64,000 nt of DNA from Streptomyces xanthii. Lineage in GTDB: Bacteria > Actinomycetota > Actinomycetes > Streptomycetales > Streptomycetaceae. The stretch spans positions 372,001-436,000 of the forward strand of contig NZ_CP061281.1 of the NCBI RefSeq assembly GCF_014621695.1, written 5' to 3'. Below the pieces are notes generated by a model that saw nothing but the letters and a program-made list of their open reading frames with translations, did no database searches and was not told the origin of the DNA. How positions within the stretch are numbered: position 1 is the stretch's first letter; each line of letters opens with the position of its first letter. Made by a program: the position numbers and the translations under genes. Below, piece after piece: positions 24,972-32,764 of the stretch.

Positions 24972-26126
24972 ATGTCCCGCCCCCACGTGCTGCTGTCCGC
25001 CGCCGTCTCGCTCGACGGCTGTCTCGACGACACCGGCCCGGAGCGGCTGCTGCTGTCCGGACCCGAGGACTTCGACCGGGTCGACGCCCTGCGCGCGGCG
25101 AGCGACGCGGTGCTCGTCGGGGCGGGCACCCTGCGCGCCGACCGGCCCCGACTGCTCGTCAACTCGGAGCTGCGGCGCGCCCGGCGGGTCGAGGAGGGTC
25201 GCCCCGCATTCCCCCTCAAGGTGACGGTGAGCGCGTCGGGCGCGTTCGACCCGGCGGACCCCTTCTGGACGACGGGCGGCGACCGGCTCGTCTACACGAC
25301 GGACAAGGGCGCCGGGCCGGCGCGGGACCGGCTCGGGGCCGCCGCCGAGGTCGTGGCGCTCGGCCCGGCCGTCGACTGGGCGGCGCTCCTCGACGACCTG
25401 GGCGGGCGGGGGGTGCGGCGGCTCATGGTCGAGGGCGGGGCGCGGGTGCACACACAGCTGCTGCGGCTCGGCCTCGCGGACGAGCTGCGGCTGGCCGTGG
25501 CGCCGACCGTCGTGGGCGAGCCGGACGCGCCGCGCCTGTTCGGGCCCGGCGCCTACCCGGGCGGGCCGCGCAGCCGGATGCGGGTGCTCGGCACCGAGCA
25601 GGTCGGGGACGTGATCGTGACCCGGTACGCGCCGACGGTCCCCGGGACGGCGGCGCGGGCGACCCCGGCGGACCGGCACTGGCTGCGGATCGCCTGCGAC
25701 CTGGCGACGCTGTGCCCGCCGTCCCGGACGGCCTTCAGCGTGGGCGCGGTGGTCGTGGCGGCGGACGGCACCGAGCTGGCCCGCGGCTACTCGCGCGAGG
25801 GCGGCGATCCGACCGTGCACGCGGAGGAGGCGGCGCTCGCCAAGCTGGGCTCCGACGAGCCGCGCCTGGCCGGGGCCACCGTGTACAGCAGCCTGGAACC
25901 CTGCGCCCGGCGGGCCTCACGGCCCAAGCCCTGCGCCCGGTTGATCGTGGAGGCCGGTGCGGGCCGGGTGGTGACGGCGTGGCGCGAGCCGGACACGTTC
26001 GTGCCGGGCGCGGACGGCATCGGGGTGCTCGCCGCCGCCGGCATCGCGGTCGCGGAGGTGCCCGAGCTCGCCGAGGCCGCCATGATCCCCAACAATCACC
26101 TGGTCAACCCGGGTACACATAAGTAA
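24972..26126 (+). CDS. RibD_C reductase fused to a C-terminal deaminase (swapped order)
   Basis: 384 aa. The N-terminal half (about 3-220) is a RibD C-terminal/dihydrofolate-reductase-like domain (LLSAAVSLDGCLDD, LMVEGGARVHTQLL). The C-terminal half (about 230-375) is a cytidine/riboflavin-type deaminase with zinc motifs HAEEA and SLEPCARRASRPKPC. Canonical RibD has the deaminase first. The extra residues between the Pro-Cys pair (E-P-C-x7-P-C) also match RibD-type deaminases. It probably acts on a pyrimidine or pteridine-like substrate in riboflavin or related biosynthesis. No other rib genes are nearby. Confidence 0.88.
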   Translation: MSRPHVLLSAAVSLDGCLDDTGPERLLLSGPEDFDRVDALRAASDAVLVGAGTLRADRPRLLVNSELRRARRVEEGRPAFPLKVTVSASGAFDPADPFWTTGGDRLVYTTDKGAGPARDRLGAAAEVVALGPAVDWAALLDDLGGRGVRRLMVEGGARVHTQLLRLGLADELRLAVAPTVVGEPDAPRLFGPGAYPGGPRSRMRVLGTEQVGDVIVTRYAPTVPGTAARATPADRHWLRIACDLATLCPPSRTAFSVGAVVVAADGTELARGYSREGGDPTVHAEEAALAKLGSDEPRLAGATVYSSLEPCARRASRPKPCARLIVEAGAGRVVTAWREPDTFVPGADGIGVLAAAGIAVAEVPELAEAAMIPNNHLVNPGTHK

Positions 26127-26223
26127 CAAATAAGTGCAGAATGGATATGCGCGGCTCTGCCGTCCCGATGGTCGGCCCCACCGCGCGACGCGGTCGGACT
26201 CGGTGAAAGAGGAGTCGATTTCC

Positions 26224-26670
26224 ATGGCCGACGTTTCCCATCACAGGGGCGATCTCTCGAGTCACCCCGACGTACACGAAATGCGGGACCGGTACGCACG
26301 CATGCTCGGTGGCCGCCAAAGCGCGCTCGTGGACGGGCCGGTGTTCCTGCTCGGCCTCTACTGCGCCATCTCCCCCTGGGTCGTGCACTTCACCGCCAAC
26401 CAGCCCGTCCTCGCCTCGCACAACCTCGTCATGGGGATCGCGATCGCGCTGCTGGGCCTCGGCTTCACGGTCGCACCTGCCCGGATGTCCGGCCTCAGCG
26501 CGGCCATCTGCGCGATGGGCGTCTGGATGATCATCTCTCCCTGGGTCGTGGGTGACAGCCCCGACCGCGGCGTGATCATCAACAACGTCATCATCGGCGG
26601 CCTCGCGGTGCTGCTGGGCCTGGCGTGTGTCGGCGTCGCGATGAAGAGCGGTCGCGACACCACGGCGTAG
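26224..26670 (+). CDS. SPW-repeat membrane protein
   Basis: 148 aa. Four hydrophobic spans are arranged as two copies of the SPW unit, each with the S-P-W motif: CAISPWVVHF and MIISPWVVGD. The N-terminal 40 residues are soluble and His-rich. The SD AGAGGAG precedes the ATG at 26224. The family is of unknown function. TAAGT-containing direct repeats lie about 90 bp upstream, overlapping the stop of the previous gene. Confidence 0.88.
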   Translation: MADVSHHRGDLSSHPDVHEMRDRYARMLGGRQSALVDGPVFLLGLYCAISPWVVHFTANQPVLASHNLVMGIAIALLGLGFTVAPARMSGLSAAICAMGVWMIISPWVVGDSPDRGVIINNVIIGGLAVLLGLACVGVAMKSGRDTTA

Positions 26671-26747
26671 GCCCGCGGGCGGGCGAACCAGGACACGTAC
26701 CCGGTCGACACCCACGCATCCATCCCCACACTGATCCGTCCCCCACG

Positions 26748-26864
26748 GATCACACCCACAGATCACAGTCGGTGACCACAACCGGTGATCGCAGCGAATG
26801 ATCACAGCCGGTGGTCCCCGCTGGTGATCACCCGCACGGATCTCTCTCACGGATCCCTTTCACG
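26748..26864. repeat. Nine-unit 13-bp tandem array with GATC at each unit start
   Basis: Consecutive 13-bp units begin at 26748, 26761, 26774, 26787, 26800, 26813, 26826, 26839 and 26852. Units are degenerate: GATCACA-nnnnnn (gtcggt, gccggt and accggt variants) at the left, GATCnCn-nnncacg at the right. Seven of nine keep GATC exactly at the unit start; the others read GACC and GGTC. A tenth decayed unit (gacggagaacccg) follows. The array fills most of the gap between the SPW gene and the phosphatase gene. Confidence 0.8.
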
Positions 26865-26878
26865 GACGGAGAACCCGC

Positions 26879-26917
26879 GGCGGAGGCCCGGAGGGCACGA
26901 CCCTCCGGGCCTCCGCC
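26879..26917. terminator. 17-bp stem hairpin upstream of phosphatase gene
   Basis: GGCGGAGGCCCGGAGGG / CCCTCCGGGCCTCCGCC with a CACGA loop, a perfect stem and no T-run. It probably ends transcription from the SPW gene. Confidence 0.6.
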
Positions 26918-26959
26918 GTACTCGCCCCACGGCCCCGCACCCCGCTCTAGGCTGACCGC

Positions 26960-27415
26960 ATGGTGACCGAGGACCCCCACAAAACCTGGGAGGCGGACGC
27001 TCCCGGCGTGCTGCGGCTGCCGTCCGGGCGGCTCGTGCGCGGACGCGGCCTGCGCCACGCACTCCCCGCGGGCCCCCTGCCCGCGTACGGCGTCTATCTG
27101 CTCGGCGCGCCGCCCGAGCCCGTGGACTGGGCGTCCGACTGGCTGCGGTGGCCCGACTTCCGCCTCCCCGCCGATCCGGCCCGCACCCGCACCGTGCTCA
27201 CCGACGTGCTGCGCCGCTGCTCCGGAGAGCGCGTCGAGCTCGCCTGCCTGGGCGGGCGCGGCAGGACCGGCACGGCGCTCGCCTGTCTGGCGGTCCTGGA
27301 CGGCGTGCCCGCGGACGAGGCCGTCGCGTACGTGCGCCGGCACTACGACCCCCGGGCGGTGGAGACGCCCTGGCAGAAGCGGTACGTACGGAAGTTCGGC
27401 ACCGCGCGAAAATGA
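26960..27415 (+). CDS. Protein-tyrosine/dual-specificity phosphatase-like protein
   Basis: 151 aa. The catalytic P-loop is CLGGRGRTG (C-x5-R, Cys96 and Arg102) and the general-acid loop is WPD (64-66), both in the order expected for PTPs. It is soluble. The ATG at 26960 has no SD and lies 6-7 nt downstream of a TAGGCT hexamer, so the mRNA is probably leaderless. Substrate unknown; no kinase gene is adjacent. Confidence 0.82.
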   Translation: MVTEDPHKTWEADAPGVLRLPSGRLVRGRGLRHALPAGPLPAYGVYLLGAPPEPVDWASDWLRWPDFRLPADPARTRTVLTDVLRRCSGERVELACLGGRGRTGTALACLAVLDGVPADEAVAYVRRHYDPRAVETPWQKRYVRKFGTARK

Positions 27416-27552
27416 CTTGCGCCCCTCCCCCGCCCTTCGGGCACCATGGGCCGGTCACCGACCCCGCATGATCTGGAGCACCCGAATGCGCCGATTCCTC
27501 GAAGCAGTTCAGCGCCCCCGCCGGACGAACACTTTCGAGGACTCGACCTTCC

Positions 27553-29517
27553 ATGCAGCCCCAGCAACTCCGCTCCACCCTGAACATCGGGATCGTCGCC
27601 CACGTCGACGCCGGTAAGACCAGCCTCACCGAGCGGCTCCTGTTCGACACGGGCACCATCGACCGGCTCGGCAGCGTCGACGCCGGGGACACCCGCACCG
27701 ACACCGGCGCCATCGAGCGGCAGCGCGGCATCACGATCCGCTCCGCCGTCGCGTCGTTCACCGTCGGCGACACCCGGATCAATCTCATCGACACCCCGGG
27801 ACACAGCGACTTCATCGCCGAGGTCGAGCGCGCGCTCGACGTGCTCGACGGGGCCGTCCTGCTCGTCTCCGCCGTGGAGGGCGTGCAGTCCCAGACCCGC
27901 CTGCTCCTCAGGACTCTGCGGCGGCTCGGCCTGCCCACGCTGATCTTCGTCAACAAGGTCGACCGGGCCGGGGCGCGGATCGCCCCGCTGCTCGACGACA
28001 TCCGGCGCCGTCTCACGCCGCACGTGGTGCCGCTGGCGGACGTGCGCGCGGAGGGGACGCCGGGCGCCCGCGTCGTGCCGCGCCCGCTCGACGACCCTGC
28101 GGTGCGGGAGGCCGCCGCGCTGACGCTCGCCGAGGTCGACGACGCCCTGCTCGCCGCACTCGTCGACGGACCCGCGCCGAGCACCGGGACGGTCCGCCGG
28201 ACCCTCGTGAGGCGCACGGCGCAGGGTCTGGTCCATCCCCTCCTCCTCGGCTCCGCGCTCGGCGGGCAGGGTGTCGGTCAACTGCTCGACGCGGTACGGG
28301 AGTTCCTTCCGCCCGCGCCGGTCGCGGAACCCTGCGACGGCCCCTCGGGCACCGTGTTCGCCGTGCACCGGGGGTCCGCCGGCGAGCGGATCGCGCATCT
28401 GCGGATGTACGAGGGCGAGGTGCGGGCCCGCCAGGACGTGACGCTGCTGCGCAGCGACGCCGACGGGGGTACCGAGCGCCGGCCGGGACGGATCACCGGA
28501 CTGCGGGTCGTCGGGGCGCCCTCCGGTGACGGCGTCGAAGTGGCCGGGCCGGGGCAGATCGCCGAGGTGCGCGGGCTGCACAGGGTCCGGGTCGGGGACC
28601 GGCTCGGGGCGCCGCGGGCCGGGCGGGTGCGCTTCGCTCCGCCGACGCTCGAATCGGTCGTGCGGGCGGTCCGGCCCGGTCAGGGCGCGGCACTGCGGGC
28701 CGCACTGCTCGATCTGGCCGACCAGGATCCGCTGATCCACGCGCGGGCCGCCGAGGACGGCGCGACCGCGCTGCTCCTGTACGGGGAGGTGCAGAAGGAG
28801 GTCCTCGCGGCCACCCTGGCGCAGGAGTTCGGCATCGAGACGGTCTTCGAACCCAGCCGGATCCGCTGCGTGGAGCGGCCCCTCGGGGTCGGTACGGCCG
28901 TCGAGGAGATGGGCCCGCACAGCGCGACGAGGCTGCCCGCGACGGTCGGGCTGCGGGTCTCGCCGGGGCCGCGGGGCTCCGGGCGCGTCTTCTCGTACGA
29001 CACGGAACTGGGCGCGCTCCCCCGCGCCTTCCATCAGGCGATCGCCGACACGGTGGAGAGCGTGCTGGCGGAGCGGGGCGGGCCGCACGGCTGGCCGGTG
29101 ACGGACTGCCGGGTCACCTTGACGCACTCGGGCTTCAACTCGGTGCAGAGTGTCGCCGGGGACTTCCGGGTGGTCACGGAGCTGGTGGTGCGGCGGGCTT
29201 TGGAGCGGGCCGGGGCCGGGGTCTTCGAGCCGGTGCACACCTTCGAGGTGGAGGTGCCGCTGGACGCGCTGGCCCCGGTGACCGGAGTACTGGCCGCAGC
29301 CGGAGCCTCGTTCCGGGAGACCGTCGGAGGGCAGGAGTCCTGGGTCGTCCGGGGCGAGATCGTGGCTCGGCACGTACGGGAGGTCGAGGTGGCCCTGCCC
29401 GGGCTGACGCGGGGCGAGGGCGTGTGGTGGTCCCGCGTCTCGGGAGACCGTGCCGTCGAGGCCCACATCGCGGGCGCGGGCCCCGGCCTCCCGGCCCGGA
29501 CACCGGCGGCGCCGTGA
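27553..29517 (+). CDS. otr(A): Tetracycline-resistance ribosomal protection GTPase, Otr(A)/Tet type
   Basis: 654 aa, full length for the family (about 640-665). EF-G-like GTPase motifs are all present: AHVDAGKT (16-23), RGITI, DTPGH, NKVD and the SAL-type G5. Elongation-factor domains II-V follow, and the C-terminal region (VTDCRVTLTHSGFNSVQSVAGDF) is typical of ribosomal protection proteins rather than EF-G. It releases tetracycline from the ribosome. Streptomycetes carry such genes as self-resistance genes and as orphans; no tetracycline biosynthetic genes are present here. The ATG at 27553 has a distant AGGA. Confidence 0.9.
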   Translation: MQPQQLRSTLNIGIVAHVDAGKTSLTERLLFDTGTIDRLGSVDAGDTRTDTGAIERQRGITIRSAVASFTVGDTRINLIDTPGHSDFIAEVERALDVLDGAVLLVSAVEGVQSQTRLLLRTLRRLGLPTLIFVNKVDRAGARIAPLLDDIRRRLTPHVVPLADVRAEGTPGARVVPRPLDDPAVREAAALTLAEVDDALLAALVDGPAPSTGTVRRTLVRRTAQGLVHPLLLGSALGGQGVGQLLDAVREFLPPAPVAEPCDGPSGTVFAVHRGSAGERIAHLRMYEGEVRARQDVTLLRSDADGGTERRPGRITGLRVVGAPSGDGVEVAGPGQIAEVRGLHRVRVGDRLGAPRAGRVRFAPPTLESVVRAVRPGQGAALRAALLDLADQDPLIHARAAEDGATALLLYGEVQKEVLAATLAQEFGIETVFEPSRIRCVERPLGVGTAVEEMGPHSATRLPATVGLRVSPGPRGSGRVFSYDTELGALPRAFHQAIADTVESVLAERGGPHGWPVTDCRVTLTHSGFNSVQSVAGDFRVVTELVVRRALERAGAGVFEPVHTFEVEVPLDALAPVTGVLAAAGASFRETVGGQESWVVRGEIVARHVREVEVALPGLTRGEGVWWSRVSGDRAVEAHIAGAGPGLPARTPAAP

Positions 29518-29531
29518 CGGGTCGGCGGGGT

Positions 29532-29612
29532 GGGGAGGCGCGGTGCGCTCGCCTCTGAGGGGTCCCGGGCATCGGAGCCCTCGGAGGCGAGCGTGCGGAC
29601 TCCGGCCTCCCC
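29532..29612 (+). terminator. Nested hairpin after Otr(A)-like gene
   Basis: Outer arms GGGGAGGC (29532-29539) and GCCTCCCC (29605-29612) enclose CGCTCGCCTC (29546-29555) paired with GAGGCGAGCG (29584-29593) and a shorter inner GAGGG/CCCTC stem. A separate stem TGCCCTGGTC / GACCAGGGCA follows at 29654-29687. Confidence 0.55.
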
Positions 29613-29696
29613 GCCCGAGGGCCCGCCACACGGTGACCGGCGGGGTGGCGCCGTGCCCTGGTCGCGCCGCTTAGGTGGACCAGGGCATGGACACCC

Positions 29697-29945
29697 GCAT
29701 CGCGGTGGCGGACCCCGGCCACCCGGCCAGAACTTCGGGCGCGCCCTGCCCCCAGAGGTGACAGGGTCCGGTGGCCCCGCCCATGGTTGGGACCACCAGG
29801 CATCGGCGTCCGCGTGCCCGGTGCCGGCCGGCCAGAACATCGGCCGTGCCACGCGGTGCGGTGGAACCACCAGATGACTTCGGCGTCCGCGGCGCCGGTG
29901 CCAGACGCCCAGAACGCCGGCCGTGCCAGCGGTGCGCCTGGCCCG
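29697..29945. repeat. Degenerate tandem repeat, three diverged units
   Basis: Three units begin near 29697, 29800 and 29877. Each reads roughly G-C-A-T-C-G-G-C-G-T-C-C-G-C, then a GGTGCC-GG segment, then (C)CCAGAAC and a CGGCCGTGCC-GCGGTGCG segment. Two units end in ACCACCAG. Unit lengths are about 103, 77 and 69 bp, with indels that change the frame, so the ORFs across it on either strand are not convincing genes. The 29518-30155 interval otherwise holds hairpins and the promoter of the next gene. Confidence 0.6.
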
Positions 29946-30103
29946 GACTGCCGGCCGAAGGGCGGCCGCACCTTGGCCGACGAGGTGACGGCGGCCGGCG
30001 GCCCCGTACCCCTGGGAACCCGGGCCCCCGGCCCGCCGGGCCTGGCATCCCGCCGCACCCGCGCCCCGCAGGGCCCCGGAAAGCCCCCGCCACTCGGTCA
30101 TGG

Positions 30104-30134
30104 TTGACCTTGACACGGTGGCAAGGTCTTCACT
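30104..30134 (+). promoter_or_regulatory. MerR-type promoter of the HEAT operon
   Basis: TTGACC (30104-30109), a 19-nt spacer, then TTCACT (30129-30134). The spacer region carries a perfect inverted repeat GACCTTG-N9-CAAGGTC (30106-30128). The 19-bp spacing and centred dyad are diagnostic of MerR-activated promoters, and the second gene of the operon encodes a MerR protein. Confidence 0.75.
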
Positions 30135-30155
30135 GCGTGCCGAGGAGGTGGTCCC

Positions 30156-30845
30156 ATGACCACGGCACGGCAGGACACGGCAGCGCTGCGCGCGCTCCGG
30201 GCGCTGGAGGACGGGCGGTCGTCCGTACGGTTGCGGGCGGCTCTCGCGATCGGGTCGGCGCCCGATCCGATCTTCGTCGCCCCGCTCGTCGAACGGTGCG
30301 CGATCGAGCCCGAGTTCTTCGTCCGCGACATGCTGACCTGGGCGCTCACCCGCCACCCGGTGGATCTGACGTTCCCCGGGCTGCTGGCGGAACTCCGCTC
30401 GGCGGGGGCGCAGGCGCGCAGCCAGGCGCTGCATTCGCTGTCCAAGATCGGGGACCCGCGGGCCTGGCCGGCGATCACCCGGGCTCTGCTGACCGACGCC
30501 GACGACGACGTCGCGCGCAGCGCCTGGCGGGCCGCCGTCGTCCTCGTGCCCGAAGACGAGGGGCCCGGCCTGGCCGCGGTTCTGGCGACCCAGCTCGGAC
30601 GCGGCACGCGGGAGACCCAGCTGAGTCTGAGCCAGGCGCTGGTCGCGCTGGGCGAGGTGATCGAGCCGCTGCTGCGGGACGCGGCTGGGGCGGAGGATCC
30701 GGACGTGCGTGCGCACGCGCTCGCCACCCGGCAGCTGCTGCGCGATCCGGACGCCGGATTCGAGTCGGCGATCCAGGAGGCCCGGCGGATCGTGGCGCTC
30801 GCCGGCGCCCCCGGGACGGACAATGGGGCCTGTGCTGATCGGTGA
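30156..30845 (+). CDS. HEAT-repeat protein
   Basis: 229 aa made almost wholly of HEAT/PBS-lyase-type helical repeats: ALRALEDGRSSVRLRAALAIG, LHSLSKIGDPRAWPAITRALLTDADDDVARSAWRAAV and ALVALGEVIEPLLRDAAGAEDPDVRAHALATRQLL. No catalytic motif is visible, so a protein-binding scaffold is likely. The SD CGAGGAGG precedes the ATG at 30156. The 3' end overlaps the MerR-HEAT gene by 23 bp, so the two are translationally coupled under the MerR-type promoter. Confidence 0.88.
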   Translation: MTTARQDTAALRALRALEDGRSSVRLRAALAIGSAPDPIFVAPLVERCAIEPEFFVRDMLTWALTRHPVDLTFPGLLAELRSAGAQARSQALHSLSKIGDPRAWPAITRALLTDADDDVARSAWRAAVVLVPEDEGPGLAAVLATQLGRGTRETQLSLSQALVALGEVIEPLLRDAAGAEDPDVRAHALATRQLLRDPDAGFESAIQEARRIVALAGAPGTDNGACADR

Positions 30846-31836
30846 GGTGGCGAGAAGGTCCGGCGTCAGTGCCCGCATGCTGCGGCACTACGAGTCCCTC
30901 GGGCTCGTGCGGCCTTCGGGCCGTACGGGTTCGGGCTACCGGGAGTACGGCGCGCAGGACATCCGGCGGATCTTCCACATCGAGAGCCTGCGGTCCCTGG
31001 GCCTGTCGTTGCGGGAGATCGGGCGCGCGCTCGACGACCCCGGTTTCACTCCCTCGGCGCTCGTCGGCGATCTCGTGCGGCAGACCCGGGAGCGCATCGC
31101 GGCCGAGACCGAACTGCTCACGCGGCTGCGGCGGATCGATGCCGCTGACCCCACCGGCTGGGAGGACGTCCTCCAGGTCGTGGCGCTTCTCCAGGCCCTG
31201 GGGTCGCACAGCGCCGACGCCCGTCAGCGCACGGCCCTGTCCTCGGCAGGCGGGGTTCCAGTGCCGGTGGAAGCGCTGGCGGAGGCGGCGCTGAGCGAGA
31301 CGGATCCGCACGTCGCCGGGGCCCTCCGGTGGGCGCTGTCGCGTTCGGGCGACGGCGCCGCCGCGCTCCTCGCGGAGGGCCTCGCCGCTCCCGCCGCCGC
31401 GGTGCGTGTACGGGCCGTCCGGGCGCTCGCCGAGCTGTCCGGGGACGCACCGGTCGCGCATCTGCGGGAGGCTCTCGCGGACCGGGACCCGGAGGTCAGC
31501 GGGTGCGCGGCGCTGGCGCTCGGGACGCGTGGGGCGGCCGAGGCGGTCCCGACCCTCGTCGAGATGGTCGTGGCGGGCCGGAACGACACCGACGCGGCCG
31601 ACGCGCTGAGCGCGCTGGCGAGCGACACGGTGACGGCCGATCACATCGCGGCACGGATCGTCGACCGGCTCGGGGACGAGGCCACGGGAGCGCCCGCGCG
31701 CGGCCGGCTGACCCAGGCGCTCGCGGGCCTCACCGGGGAGACGGCGTCGCGGGCTCTCGGGGAACTGGCCCGGGACGAGGATCCCGCGGTCGCCCTGACC
31801 GCCACCTATCTCCTGCGGCTGCGCGCCGCGCCGTGA
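30823..31836 (+). CDS. MerR-family regulator with C-terminal HEAT repeats
   Basis: About 337 aa. The N-terminal MerR HTH and wing (LIGEVARRSGVSARMLRHYESLGLVRPSGRTGSGYREYG) and dimer coiled-coil (to about 125) are followed by some 200 residues of HEAT repeats (VAGALRWALSRSGDGAAALLAEGL, VRVRAVRALAELSGDAPVAHLREALADRDPEVSGCAALALG). The usual small ligand pocket is replaced by a protein-interaction solenoid. A GTG at 30832 is an alternative start. I infer that it drives the promoter at 30104 and that its signal is a partner protein, perhaps the upstream HEAT protein. Confidence 0.88.
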   Translation: MGPVLIGEVARRSGVSARMLRHYESLGLVRPSGRTGSGYREYGAQDIRRIFHIESLRSLGLSLREIGRALDDPGFTPSALVGDLVRQTRERIAAETELLTRLRRIDAADPTGWEDVLQVVALLQALGSHSADARQRTALSSAGGVPVPVEALAEAALSETDPHVAGALRWALSRSGDGAAALLAEGLAAPAAAVRVRAVRALAELSGDAPVAHLREALADRDPEVSGCAALALGTRGAAEAVPTLVEMVVAGRNDTDAADALSALASDTVTADHIAARIVDRLGDEATGAPARGRLTQALAGLTGETASRALGELARDEDPAVALTATYLLRLRAAP

Positions 31837-31852
31837 CGGCGCGTTCGTCAGG

Positions 31853-32764
31853 TCACAGCGGGTCCCCGAGCGGCCCGTGCTCCTCTTCCAGGGCGTCGGC
31901 CCAGTGCGCGGGCCAGTCCGGTTGCGTACCGTCGGCGTCGGTGAACCCGTACTCCTTGTACAGGCCCCATGTGGCCAGGGCCTGCCCGGTCCTGGCCATG
32001 ACGTCGGGGTCGGCGGCCAGTGCCGCGACCGCGCGTCCCAGGTAGGCCGGGGTCTCGGAGGCGGCGAAGTTCGGGTCCTTGGCCGCGCCGTCCCGCCAGT
32101 TGGCCTCGGTGACGCCGAAGCCCTCCAGCATGGCCTCGGAACGCAGGAAGCCGGGTGTGACGGCCACGGCCGCGACGCCGTGCTCCTCGAGTTCGGCGGC
32201 CTGGGCCACCGCGAGCCGGATGACGGCCGACTTGGCGAGGTCGTAGAAGAACGAGCCCCGGTAGCGGGCGGTGTTGCCGTCGGTGACCTCCACCACCAGG
32301 CCACTGCGGCGGGCGACCATCAGCGGGAGGGCGAACCGGCTGGTGATCACGTGGGTCTCGACCGCCTGCCGCAGCAACCGGAGTCCGGTGTCGAGGTCCT
32401 GCTCCCACAGCGGATGCGTCCAGTCGGTCAAGGGGTCCCCGCCCCATACGGAGTTGACGAGGACGTCGAGCCGCCCGTCCTGTTCGGCCGCGATGCGCTC
32501 GACCAGGGCGCGGACCTCGTCCGGGCGGCTGTGGTCGGTGCGGACGGGGACGCCGAGGCCGCCGGCGGCGGTGACCATGGCCGCGGTCTCCTCGATGGTC
32601 TCGGGGCGGTTCAGGTCCGAGCGTCCGGCGGCGCTGCTGCGGCCGGTGACGTACACCGTCGCACCGGCGGCCCCGAGTTCGACGGCGATGCCCCGGCCGC
32701 CGCCTCGGGTGCCGCCGGCGACCAGGGCGACCTTGCCGGTCAGCGGCCGTGCGTTCCTCGTCAT
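31853..32764 (-). CDS. Short-chain dehydrogenase/reductase
   Basis: 303 aa. The Rossmann motif is VALVAGGTRGGGRGIAVELG, an altered T-G-x-x-x-G-x-G. The active-site Tyr-Lys is YDLAKSAVIRLA, where the usual YxxxK reads Y-D-L-A-K. It is longer than classical SDRs because of a C-terminal extension with W-rich segments. The ATG at 32764 has the SD CCGGAGG and overlaps the TetR stop (ATGA), so the pair is a TetR-SDR operon. Confidence 0.9.
   Translation of the reverse strand: MTRNARPLTGKVALVAGGTRGGGRGIAVELGAAGATVYVTGRSSAAGRSDLNRPETIEETAAMVTAAGGLGVPVRTDHSRPDEVRALVERIAAEQDGRLDVLVNSVWGGDPLTDWTHPLWEQDLDTGLRLLRQAVETHVITSRFALPLMVARRSGLVVEVTDGNTARYRGSFFYDLAKSAVIRLAVAQAAELEEHGVAAVAVTPGFLRSEAMLEGFGVTEANWRDGAAKDPNFAASETPAYLGRAVAALAADPDVMARTGQALATWGLYKEYGFTDADGTQPDWPAHWADALEEEHGPLGDPL

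Noticed and set aside
27486..27617. Short ORF (MRRFLEAVQRP...) before the Otr(A)-like gene as a possible leader peptide
   Set aside because: It overlaps the main start without a stop before it, has no SD and no terminator/antiterminator pair is visible.
29034..30878. Long minus-strand ORF across the Otr(A)/HEAT region
   Set aside because: It overlaps well-supported genes on the other strand, has proline/arginine-rich low-complexity translation and shows no domain. It is a GC-rich antisense shadow.
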